Made by a program: the position numbers and the translations under genes. From the NCBI RefSeq assembly GCF_013283795.1, contig NZ_JABSOD010000028.1:1-36608 (forward strand): 36,608 nucleotides of DNA, read 5' to 3'. Origin of the DNA: Rheinheimera lutimaris (lineage in GTDB: Bacteria; Pseudomonadota; Gammaproteobacteria; Enterobacterales; Alteromonadaceae). The notes beneath the pieces are model-generated. The model was not told the origin of the DNA, ran no database searches, and saw only the letters and a list, made by a program, of their open reading frames with translations. Of this stretch, positions 25,254 to 36,608 are shown piece after piece (within the stretch, counting starts at the first letter, position 1; each line of letters starts with the position of its first letter).

Positions 25254-26701
25254 TCTTTCCAAAAGGCCGGCGTAAACAGCACCAACAAGGTAAACACCTC
25301 CAACCGGCCGAATACCATGGCAATGATCAGGATCCATTTTGCCGTATCAGGCACCCCGCCAAAGTTTGCCGCTACCTCACCAAGCCCCGGGCCCAGGTTA
25401 TTTAAACAGGCTGCGGTAGCGGTAAAAGCAGTAATATTATCCAGCCCGGTTAGCAGTAACAGCAGCATAATAACCACAAACACCAGCGCATAAGCGGCAA
25501 AAAAGCCCCACACCGCTTCTACTATGCGGTCGGGTACCGCGCGCCGTCCCAGCTTAATGGCATACACAGCACGGGGATGGATTAAACGGTTTAATTCCCG
25601 CGCCCCCTGCAGAAACAACAGCAGCACCCGCACCACCTTTAAGCCGCCACCGGTTGAGCCGGCACAGCCACCGATAAAGCTGGAAAAAATCAGTAAAATG
25701 GGCAAAAACAACGGCCAGGCAGCAAAGCCGTCGGTAGCAAAGCCGGCAGTAGTGGAAATAGACACCGCCTGAAAGGCAGCATGGTTTAATGCATTGGCGC
25801 TGTCGCTGTAGACGTTGGTATGCAGTAACACTGCAAAACAGATAAAGATCAACGCCGCCTGAATAACTAAAAACGCCTTAAACTCAGGATCACGAAAATA
25901 AGTGCTGACACTTTTGCCACGGATAGCGGCAAAATGCAGCGGAAAATTCACCGCGCTAAGCAGCAAAAAAATCACACAGATACTGTTAATCAACGGGCTT
26001 TGAAAGTGGCCGATACTGGCGTCATAGGTAGAAAAGCCGCCGATGGCCACGGTAGAAAACGCATGGCAAATTGCATCAAACCAGCTCATCCCGGCCAGAT
26101 AAAACGCTAACATACAGCTTAGCGTTAACGCCAGGTAGATATACCACAGGTGTTTAGCGGTATCGGCGATACGCGGCGTCATCTTATTATCTTTTACCGG
26201 ACCCGGGGTTTCAGCACGGTACAACTGCATGCCCCCTACACCCAGCATGGGCAATATCGCTACTGCTAATACGATGATCCCCATACCGCCCAACCATTGC
26301 AATTGTTGGCGGTAATACAAAATGGCTTTAGGTAAAAACTCAATGCCGGTCAGTACGGTAGCACCGGTAGTCGTCAGGCCGGAGAACGCCTCAAACATGG
26401 CACTGGCCAGGTTTAAGTGCGGGTTGCCGGCCAGCATAAACGGAATCGCCCCAACCGCCCCCAGCACTATCCAAAACAATACGACGATTAGGAAGCCGTC
26501 ACGTACTTTCAGCTCGGCTTTATAGCGCCGGTTCGGGTACCAGATAAAAAAACCGATCACCAAACACAGCACAAAAGACAGCATAAAAGGCACGCCGGCA
26601 CCGTCCTTGTACCAGTAAGCAACAAAGGCCGGCGGCACCATGCTGATACTGAACAATGCAATCAGCAGGCCCAAAATCCGGATTATCGAGCGGTATTGCA
26701 T
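25250..26701 (-). CDS. trkH: Trk potassium uptake channel subunit
   Basis: The integral membrane K+ channel of the SKT family, partner of TrkA. It has 483 residues with about ten membrane segments arranged as repeated membrane-pore-membrane units. Selectivity-filter-like loops are [33 protein letters not shown] and [14 protein letters not shown]. The intramembrane loop region has [17 protein letters not shown]. The ATG at 26701 gives the standard N-terminus. pepQ is encoded 22 bases upstream on the same strand. Confidence 0.96.
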   Translation of the reverse strand: MQYRSIIRILGLLIALFSISMVPPAFVAYWYKDGAGVPFMLSFVLCLVIGFFIWYPNRRYKAELKVRDGFLIVVLFWIVLGAVGAIPFMLAGNPHLNLASAMFEAFSGLTTTGATVLTGIEFLPKAILYYRQQLQWLGGMGIIVLAVAILPMLGVGGMQLYRAETPGPVKDNKMTPRIADTAKHLWYIYLALTLSCMLAFYLAGMSWFDAICHAFSTVAIGGFSTYDASIGHFQSPLINSICVIFLLLSAVNFPLHFAAIRGKSVSTYFRDPEFKAFLVIQAALIFICFAVLLHTNVYSDSANALNHAAFQAVSISTTAGFATDGFAAWPLFLPILLIFSSFIGGCAGSTGGGLKVVRVLLLFLQGARELNRLIHPRAVYAIKLGRRAVPDRIVEAVWGFFAAYALVFVVIMLLLLLTGLDNITAFTATAACLNNLGPGLGEVAANFGGVPDTAKWILIIAMVFGRLEVFTLLVLFTPAFWKD

Positions 26702-26723
26702 ACCTGTACGGCGTCCTTACGGC

Positions 26724-28094
<1,371 letters not shown>

Positions 28095-30008
28095 TTAATC
28101 CACCACGACCCCAATCTGCATTGTGGTCAGCGGCTTGAATACATCGGTGGGTGCATTTAAGCGGATATTGTAAATTTGGTAATAGGCCATTACCGCCTTC
28201 ACATAATCGCGCGTTTCGCGGTACGGAATGGTTTCAACCCACACATCGGCCGGCAACGCATGGTCTTTCGGGATCCACTGTTTCACCCGGCTATAACCGG
28301 CATTGTAAGATGCGGTAGCCACTAATAAATTACCGTCGTTACGCTTCATCAAATAGTTAAGATAGTCGGTGCCATAGTCAATGTTCACCACAGGGTTGTA
28401 CAGCTGGTTAAGCTGCACCGGTTTACGTGCTATTTCGCGGGCCGTCGCCGGCATTAGTTGCATTAAGCCGCGCGCACCCACCGGCGATGCAGCATCGGCC
28501 ATAAACGAGCTTTCGCGCCGCGCTATCGCCATAGCCCAGCCTGATTCTATATCGGCTTTAGCAGATGATTGAGCAATTTCGTCCTGATACGCCAACGGAA
28601 AACGCAGTTCGATATCATCCCAATAGCCCACATCGGCCAGCGAAAAAATAGCCCGCTCATACCATTGCAGCTGATGCGCCAGCTTGGCTGACACCAACTT
28701 TTGTTGCTCATCAGAACTATCCTGCAGATGGTTCCACTCGCGCCGCGCCTCGGTTAAGCGCCCCAACGCCAGCCACTCCTGCGCCCGCTTTACCGCCGGG
28801 TGTAGCTGCAGCCGGGCCAGTTCTTGTTCGCTTACCGTTACCGGTGCATGCGCCAGGCTGGGCGGTAAACCTAATTTAGCCGCCGCCATAAAGCCATAAA
28901 AGTGCCGCTGCAATGCCAAGCGCTGCAACAGCGGCTGCGCCAACTCCGGCTGGTTTTGTTGCTCATAAGAGCGCGCCAGCCAATACTGCCAACTGGCATC
29001 TTTGGCTACCTCTGCCGGCAAGGCTTCGATGCTTTGCTGCACTTTAGGCCAGTCCAGTTGTGTCAGGGCATGGCTAACCTGCCAGTGCGCCAGAGTGCTG
29101 TCAATCAGCTCAGCCGGCAGCGCTGTCAGCCACTCAGCGGCGCGGTCATCGCCTTTACTGGCCAGCGCTATAGCAAATTGGCGCTGCACATCTAACCTTT
29201 GCCCGGCGGTGAAATAAGGGTCATTAGCAAAACGCTGCCATACCTTCAATGCCTGTTCCGGATTGCGCCAAATCAACCGTTTCATGCCGTAGGCGGCAAT
29301 ATCACGTTCCTGCACTTGCTTTAGCGGGAAAAACCGCGCATTGCTGATTACCGCCGGGTTGCGCCGGGCTTTAAGATACATATCAGCCAGCGGCTGCTGC
29401 ACAGCCGGCAATTGTGTTTTTAAATAGGGGATCAAACTGGTATCGCCCCCCTCGGCAGCTAACATCAGCCGCTGCCACACCCGCTCCTGCGTTTGCTGTC
29501 CGGCTTTTCGCCAATCGGCAAACAGCGGATCACAGGCTTTGGGTTGCGATTTGCCCACCAACCACAACTGTGTTACCTGTGGCCACAGCGCAGCAGCATC
29601 GGCGTCCGGCAGCGCTAACTGATACCGTAGCGCTAAACATTCCAGTTCAGCATCATTTGACCCTGGGTAGTTGGCCAAAAATAACGCTGATTTTTGCCGT
29701 TTTGCCAAATGCAGTAACCAGGGCTTACGCAGTGGCCAGTCCATGGGTGTGCCGCTTTGGCGTTGCAAAAAATCAGCTATGCGTTCATCGGCAGTTAAAA
29801 ACTGTTGTAAACGACGCTGCTCCAGGTAAGGCTGCAGCGGATAGTCAGCAAACTTTTGCAGCAGCTTCTGCGCCTGCTCGTAACTGACACTGCCAATCTG
29901 GCGCTCTGCTTGTAAAAACTCGTTACGTAACGCTGCCTCAGAAGACACCGACGCCGCAGACAGCGGCGCCAGGAGCAGGTTAGTCAGCACAAAAATCATC
30001 CGTTTCAC
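28095..30008 (-). CDS. slt: Soluble lytic murein transglycosylase (Slt70 type)
   Basis: A periplasmic enzyme that cleaves the glycan strand of peptidoglycan to 1,6-anhydro-muropeptides. It has 637 residues, close to the E. coli Slt length. It consists of a signal peptide (KRMIFVLTNLLLAPLSAAS), a long alpha-superhelical U/L-domain (about 30-460) and a C-terminal lysozyme-like domain. That domain has WAMAIARRESSFMADAASPV (the catalytic glutamate in RRES), GARGLMQLMPATA and NIDYGTDYLNYL. The GTG at 30008 is chosen because GAGG lies 8 bases before it; ATG 29999, three codons later, is the alternative. A longer in-frame reading lacks a signal sequence at its start. It is divergent from fadB. Confidence 0.93.
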   Translation of the reverse strand: MKRMIFVLTNLLLAPLSAASVSSEAALRNEFLQAERQIGSVSYEQAQKLLQKFADYPLQPYLEQRRLQQFLTADERIADFLQRQSGTPMDWPLRKPWLLHLAKRQKSALFLANYPGSNDAELECLALRYQLALPDADAAALWPQVTQLWLVGKSQPKACDPLFADWRKAGQQTQERVWQRLMLAAEGGDTSLIPYLKTQLPAVQQPLADMYLKARRNPAVISNARFFPLKQVQERDIAAYGMKRLIWRNPEQALKVWQRFANDPYFTAGQRLDVQRQFAIALASKGDDRAAEWLTALPAELIDSTLAHWQVSHALTQLDWPKVQQSIEALPAEVAKDASWQYWLARSYEQQNQPELAQPLLQRLALQRHFYGFMAAAKLGLPPSLAHAPVTVSEQELARLQLHPAVKRAQEWLALGRLTEARREWNHLQDSSDEQQKLVSAKLAHQLQWYERAIFSLADVGYWDDIELRFPLAYQDEIAQSSAKADIESGWAMAIARRESSFMADAASPVGARGLMQLMPATAREIARKPVQLNQLYNPVVNIDYGTDYLNYLMKRNDGNLLVATASYNAGYSRVKQWIPKDHALPADVWVETIPYRETRDYVKAVMAYYQIYNIRLNAPTDVFKPLTTMQIGVVVD

Positions 30009-30143
30009 GGCGATAACCTCAACAAAAATTCTAAACTGAAAGAAATAACACCTATAGTTAGTGCTCGTGCCGCGACTAAATTCAAACACGCGTTTAAATA
30101 ACGGTTGAATTTTTTTACTAACCACGACACACTGAGCGCGACA

Positions 30144-30160
30144 ACCTCATCGTACCAGTT
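30144..30160. promoter_or_regulatory. FadR-like operator upstream of fadB
   Basis: On the leftward strand this reads AACTGGTACGATGAGGT. Its left half, CTGGTACGA, equals the core of the E. coli fadBA FadR site as I recall it (ATCTGGTACGACCAGAT), with 13 of 17 positions identical. It lies 39 bases before the fadB start and just upstream of a TAATAT sequence (30172-30177) that could be the -10 box. The right half is imperfect, so this is a candidate only. Confidence 0.45.
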
Positions 30161-30198
30161 GCGAAGAACCCTAATATACGCGACCAAGGAGCACCGTT

Positions 30199-33532
<3,334 letters not shown>

Positions 33533-33560
33533 GCTGGCAGCCATAAGCACAATCGCATAG

Positions 33561-33588
33561 AATAAGGGCCGTTTTTACGGCCCTTATT
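33561..33588. terminator. Strong Rho-independent terminator after fadA
   Basis: A perfect 12-bp stem (33561-33572 with 33577-33588) has a TTTT loop. The A-rich and T-rich outer stem ends (AATAA/TTATT) allow function in both directions. It closes the fadBA operon. Confidence 0.85.
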
Positions 33589-33603
33589 TATTGACGCAAA
33601 ATA

Positions 33604-33765
33604 GAGGCGCAAATCCCGCTGGCGCAGCCACAGACCCACGAGCGAAGCGAATGCGGCAACAGCTGGCGCATGGAGCGCCAGCGTACGGCGAAGCCGGGCC
33701 GCACGGCTGAGAGGCAGGATTGCCCGAAGCGCCGCTGTGGCGAGTACAGCGGGAATTTGCGTCGA
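33604..33765. repeat. Structured inverted-repeat element (REP- or MITE-like)
   Basis: The ends are imperfect inverted repeats: GGCGCAAATCCCGCTG (33606-33621) and CAGCGGGAATTTGCGTC (33747-33763), with one mismatch and one extra base. Inside are further nested stems: GCCACAG (33627-33633) with CTGTGGC (33735-33741), and a hairpin GCTGGCGC/GCGCCAGC (33662-33669 with 33675-33682). The element could fold almost end to end. Composition is GC-rich. Open frames inside it are a by-product of this composition. No transposase is present, so it would be a non-autonomous or REP-type repeat; its copy number elsewhere in the genome cannot be seen here. Confidence 0.7.
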
Positions 33766-33805
33766 AACGGCACGGACAAATCAAAGTCTTTTTACCGGAG
33801 TATAG

Positions 33806-34054
33806 ATGGAAGATATTTTTAGCAGCGCAGATCAAACCCTCGATGCCTTAGGCCTGCGCTGTCCCGAGCCGGTAATGATGGTGCGGCTGCAACTGCGCAA
33901 AATGCAGGTGGGTGAAACCTTACTGATTATCGCCGACGACCCGGCCACCACCCGTGATATCCCGGCATTTTGCCGCTTTATGGATCACGAGTTAGTGGGC
34001 AGTGATACGACTGCATTGCCGTATAGGTATGTGGTGAAGAAGGTTAGTGGTTAA
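33806..34054 (+). CDS. tusA: TusA-type sulfur carrier protein
   Basis: An 82-residue sulfurtransferase of the TusA/SirA family, which passes persulfide sulfur from IscS towards tRNA 2-thiouridine synthesis and other sulfur pathways. The active-site motif [15 protein letters not shown] (cysteine near residue 20) is intact, as is the conserved [13 protein letters not shown] with a second cysteine. The ATG follows CGGAG. It lies between the structured repeat and a toxin-antitoxin remnant, and its promoter must be within or just after the repeat element. Confidence 0.95.
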   Translation: MEDIFSSADQTLDALGLRCPEPVMMVRLQLRKMQVGETLLIIADDPATTRDIPAFCRFMDHELVGSDTTALPYRYVVKKVSG

Positions 34055-34060
34055 TAGCTG

Positions 34061-34366
34061 TTATGCCAGTATCTGTAAGCCCTTTTTAGCAACCAGATTC
34101 AACAACTTCAGCGAAGGTCCATTAGGCTTTTTCTGTCCCTGCTCCCACTTCTGTACTGTCGATTTGCTGGTATTTAAATAAGCTGCAAACACCCCCTGGC
34201 TGGCTTTATTACGGGTGCGTATTTGTTTAATTTGTTCAGCACTGAATTCTTCTACAACCGGCAGGCATAGCGCTTCTATCTCGCGCAAGGTAGTGTCTTT
34301 TATTACCCCGGCGTTATAAAAATCCTGTGCCGTTTCCTGCACCATATCTAAAATTGATTTAGTCAT
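34061..34366 (-). CDS. HigA/NadS-type antitoxin, XRE helix-turn-helix
   Basis: A 101-residue DNA-binding protein. The N-terminal part (1-45) is helical. The helix-turn-helix region (about 55-90) contains RTRNKASQGVFAAYLNTSKSTVQKWEQG, with KPNGPSLKLL after it, the typical pattern of antitoxins paired with RelE/HigB toxins. It should repress its own operon. It overlaps the end of a toxin remnant by 8 bases. That is the usual toxin-first order of this family, so it is now an antitoxin without a working toxin. It is probably still expressed from the promoter at 34478-34505. Confidence 0.85.
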   Translation of the reverse strand: MTKSILDMVQETAQDFYNAGVIKDTTLREIEALCLPVVEEFSAEQIKQIRTRNKASQGVFAAYLNTSKSTVQKWEQGQKKPNGPSLKLLNLVAKKGLQILA

Positions 34367-34451
34367 CTGCGTTTATCTCAAATAGTGCGCCAGCATCCAG
34401 CCCTTCTTTGTGCGCCCATTTTGCGAAAGCTTTGTTTTTAAATACCCGCAT
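34359..34451 (-). pseudogene. HigB/RelE-type toxin reduced to 30 codons by internal deletion
   Basis: A 30-residue frame begins MRVFKNKAFAKWAHKEG, which matches the N-terminus of the ~110-residue RelE/HigB-type toxins encoded before NadS/HigA antitoxins. It ends FEINADD, which resembles the extreme C-terminus of that family. The central ~80 residues, including the catalytic region, are missing, yet the frame stays open. It keeps a ribosome binding site (AAGGA), a promoter and the 8-base overlap with the antitoxin. I infer an internal, in-frame deletion that inactivated the toxin. Confidence 0.7.
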
Positions 34452-34477
34452 CAGCAATCCTTGCTGTAAACGCAAAA

Positions 34478-34505
34478 AGTATAACACTAAGTGGCATAGT
34501 TTCAA
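34478..34505 (-). promoter_or_regulatory. Promoter of the toxin-antitoxin remnant
   Basis: On the leftward strand TTGAAA (34500-34505) and TATACT (34478-34483) are separated by 16 bases, a good sigma-70 type promoter. It lies 26 bases before the toxin remnant start. The antitoxin probably binds near here, though no clear palindrome is seen. Confidence 0.6.
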
Positions 34506-34647
34506 TCTGTACTATTAAGCAGCACTCTGTTTTATCTATTCGTGTATTAAAAGCTACTCAACACAATTAATGAAAGTTCTTCAGCAGTGGCGGCAGAAAT
34601 AGCACAGTATTGCGATCCAAAAACCAGGCAAAACGCGATTTAAGCCG

Positions 34648-35520
34648 CTAAACCGGCGTTTTCAAACTTATCGATGCACAAATACCCGGCAAATTTTCTG
34701 CTGTCATGCCATCTTGCAGGAAACCATCGGATGAGCTGAGTTTGGCTCTATCACTGTCGTCAGCGGTCATTACCTGATCGATCCAATTGGCATGGCTGGA
34801 TACGCGGGTATACAGCTCTTTAACGCCGTACTCGCCAACATCTTTAAACCATGAATCAACTCTGGAGCTTACGCCAAGCAGGTAATAACCATCTTCTTGT
34901 TTCAGATAGGCCGGGCCACCACTGTCGCCATTGCCCGATACGCCTTCCAGCTCAAGCCCGTGTTGACCTGATTCAAACACAAATCTCAAATCGGATTTTG
35001 TCACGGCGATCACTTTATTTTGCGCCTTGCGCAGCACGCCGTTGTTTTCTTTATAGCCGATAGTTTCGCCGGTTAAACCTGTACCCGTGCCACCACTGCC
35101 GATAAACCACAACATCTGATCACGCTCATCCTGTTGGCGGTACAATTTGGCAGGCGCTACGCTCAGCACCGGTTTAGCCAGCTGAATAAGCGCTAAATCA
35201 TTCTGCTCACCTAATTGATAAGACGGGTAACTATAACGCGCCCGCACCTCTACCAATTCATCGCCCACCGCAATGGTCTGCCCCGGATTCAGGCAAAACA
35301 CGGTATGCGCTGCCGTTAATACCCAATCAGGCGCAATCAAAGTACCGTGCACGCCGATATTGTAAAACGTCGCCAACGGCGGGAAGTCCGCTTTGGAAGC
35401 CAGATACTGCTCTGGCGGCTTATCATGACGAATAACAATGGCCGACACCGGAGCCGTCAGCATAGCGGTCGTAATCAGGCAACCGATGCTTAGCAGTCTC
35501 AGATTGATATTGTTGTACAT
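34648..35520 (-). CDS. Secreted trypsin-like serine protease (S1 family)
   Basis: A 290-residue protein with an N-terminal signal peptide (LLSIGCLITTAMLTAPVSA). The catalytic triad is visible: histidine in DWVLTAAHTVFC (about residue 72), aspartate in NDLALIQLAKP (about 124) and serine in VSGNGDSGGPAYL (about 215). It is thus a complete chymotrypsin-fold protease, exported to the periplasm or outside. The substrate is unknown. The ATG is preceded by AAGGACACAGCA. It stands alone, with non-coding flanks on both sides. The last ~45 residues after the fold are Ser/Asp-rich and end in a short tail. Confidence 0.9.
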   Translation of the reverse strand: MYNNINLRLLSIGCLITTAMLTAPVSAIVIRHDKPPEQYLASKADFPPLATFYNIGVHGTLIAPDWVLTAAHTVFCLNPGQTIAVGDELVEVRARYSYPSYQLGEQNDLALIQLAKPVLSVAPAKLYRQQDERDQMLWFIGSGGTGTGLTGETIGYKENNGVLRKAQNKVIAVTKSDLRFVFESGQHGLELEGVSGNGDSGGPAYLKQEDGYYLLGVSSRVDSWFKDVGEYGVKELYTRVSSHANWIDQVMTADDSDRAKLSSSDGFLQDGMTAENLPGICASISLKTPV

Positions 35521-35765
35521 TGCTGTGTCCTTACATGGCTTTTGATAAGCGTCAGACTGGCAGAAAACCGCATAACAATTAAGCCTTTAAATGTAAGCGG
35601 TTATGTAGACATATTTACCGCAATAGTTAATTTACACCAACTGTTACAATTCAGCGTTTGCCTCACAGTGGTGATTTATACACCCGACGTAATGCTTATT
35701 TAGTAGTGCCAGGCTAACTGTAGTTGTGGCAGAATGCTGTTTTAGTCATTTGTTGCGGAGCCGCT
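35521..35765. other. Intergenic region between protease and tandem-receiver genes
   Basis: Divergent promoter region of 245 bases. The inverted hexamers AACCGC and GCGGTT (in 35567-35606) flank an AT-rich stretch. I see no other gene, and -35/-10 boxes could not be assigned with confidence. Confidence 0.3.
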
Positions 35766-36560
35766 ATGCAACTGTCCCCCGCCGATTTACATATTCTGCT
35801 GGTTGAGCCTTCAGAGGTACAACGAAAAATTATCCGCAAAAAACTGGCGGAAGAAAACGTCAGCCGGGTTGAAGAAGCCGACAGCCTTGCCAGTGCCCTG
35901 CAAAACATTAAGCGGCACAAACCTGATGCTATTGCCTGCGCTTTGCATCTGGCTGACGGCACGGCTGAACAGTTACTAAAACAGTTAAAAACCGATAGTG
36001 CCACCGCAGAGATCCCGTTTTTACTGGTCTCCAGTGAAACCCGCAAAGCGCAGTTGGAAGCCTTTAAACAATCCGGTGTAGTAGCCATTTTGCCCAAGCC
36101 ATTTGATGCCATGCAACTGGGCAAGGCATTAAATGCCGCCGTTGATTTACTTAGCCCCGCCGAGCTGGAACTTAGCTTATTCGACGTACACGATGTACGG
36201 GTGCTGGTGGTAGATGACAGCCGGCTGGCGCGCAATCATATCCGCCGTGTATTGCAAAATCTGGGTATGCAACAGATTACTGAAGCAGAAGATGGCCAGC
36301 AGGCTATGGCATTGTTGCAACAGCAAAACTTTGATCTGGTAGTAACCGACTACAATATGCCGGAAGTAAATGGCCGCGAGCTGACAGAGTTTATCCGTGA
36401 ACACAGCACGCTGTCGCATATTCCGGTGTTAATGGTCACCAGCGAAGCCAATGATGCTCATCTGGCCAATATCGCGCAAAGCGGCGTAAATGCAATGTGT
36501 GATAAACCATTTGAACCGGAAGCCGTTAAGCAACTGCTGTACCGGCTGTTAGATCACTAA
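35766..36560 (+). CDS. Tandem receiver-domain protein with a degenerate first receiver
   Basis: A 264-residue protein with two CheY-like receiver domains and no output domain. In the first (about 8-125) the phospho-acceptor position reads DAIACALHLADG, with Ala 59 where aspartate is expected, although lysine 111 (LPKPF) is kept. It is therefore a pseudo-receiver. The second (about 144-264) is complete: VVDDSR (Asp 150/151), Asp 195 in VVTDYNMPEVNG, VTSEA and CDKPF. The protein probably works by phosphorylation-dependent contacts with partners, for instance in chemotaxis or motility, but the partner kinase is not in the window. The ATG at 35766 follows GCGGAG; an earlier in-frame start at 35724 lacks this. 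Confidence 0.88.
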   Translation: MQLSPADLHILLVEPSEVQRKIIRKKLAEENVSRVEEADSLASALQNIKRHKPDAIACALHLADGTAEQLLKQLKTDSATAEIPFLLVSSETRKAQLEAFKQSGVVAILPKPFDAMQLGKALNAAVDLLSPAELELSLFDVHDVRVLVVDDSRLARNHIRRVLQNLGMQQITEAEDGQQAMALLQQQNFDLVVTDYNMPEVNGRELTEFIREHSTLSHIPVLMVTSEANDAHLANIAQSGVNAMCDKPFEPEAVKQLLYRLLDH

Positions 36561-36581
36561 GTATATTGCAACAGTAAAAAT

Positions 36582-36604
36582 CCACCTCCATAGGAGGTGG
36601 CTTT
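36582..36604 (+). terminator. Hairpin terminator after the tandem-receiver gene
   Basis: CCACCTCC and GGAGGTGG (36582-36589 with 36593-36600) form a perfect 8-bp stem with an ATA loop, followed by CTTT. The T-run is short, but the position 21 bases after the stop codon supports a terminator. Confidence 0.65.
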
Positions 36605-36608
36605 GCGT

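Noticed and set aside
33584..33835. Overlapping reading frames of 60-80 codons on the minus strand
   Set aside because: They are by-products of the GC-rich inverted-repeat element and have no ribosome binding sites.
34648..35520. Trypsin-like protease as maturation protease of the lanthipeptide
   Set aside because: It lies 20 kb from the locus as a lone gene, and nothing in the sequence links it to the peptides. A role in trimming exported peptide cannot be excluded, but there is no support for it.

Overview
The window comes from a gammaproteobacterium, most likely of the Rheinheimera/Alteromonadales type. The class is supported by gene order. The run yrdA-yrdB-aroE ... tsaC ... yrdD-smg-dprA ... 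def-fmt-rsmB-trkA is the block found beside an rRNA operon in Escherichia coli and its relatives, and trkH, pepQ and fadBA are also neighbours in enteric genomes. The genus is a guess from general resemblance.

Left flank (1-2156): gamma-class carbonic anhydrase homologue yrdA, DUF1488 gene yrdB, shikimate dehydrogenase aroE, and a group 2 truncated haemoglobin.

Accessory island (2153-14459): visibly more AT-rich than its surroundings. It encodes a class III lanthipeptide (labionin/lanthionine RiPP) system. The leftward arm, read from the centre, holds a divergent precursor gene, a 25-codon acidic ORF, a tandem array of six near-identical precursor genes (one broken by a stop at codon 5), a terminator, a LanKC synthetase and an ABC exporter. 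The rightward arm holds a MacA/HlyD-like adaptor, a MacB-type ATPase, an 809-residue FtsX/MacB-type permease, a LytS-type histidine kinase and a LytTR response regulator. Both precursor families carry a class III style leader motif (VLALQ or VIALQ) and the same S-x-x-S-x-x-C core motif. The island fills the gap between two convergent resident genes exactly: its outer genes overlap the 3' ends of the globin gene and hemF by a few bases.

Central housekeeping block (14451-26701): hemF-tsaC (leftward), purEK (rightward, with a perfect 14-bp palindrome at its promoter), yrdD-smg-dprA and a LysM protein gene (leftward), def-fmt-rsmB-trkA (rightward, with overlapping starts and stops), then convergent trkH.

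Right block (26724-36608): pepQ, soluble lytic transglycosylase slt, the fadBA beta-oxidation operon with a FadR-like site, a strong terminator, a structured inverted-repeat element of about 160 bp, tusA, a toxin-antitoxin remnant (antitoxin intact, toxin reduced to 30 codons by an internal deletion), a secreted trypsin-like protease, and a tandem-receiver protein whose first receiver lacks the phospho-acceptor.

The proposed logic of the island is as follows. LanKC phosphorylates, eliminates and cyclises the Ser/Cys-rich C-termini of the precursors. The ABC exporter and the MacAB-like system move or expel the product across the two membranes. The LytS/LytTR pair probably controls expression. 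No dedicated leader protease is visible.
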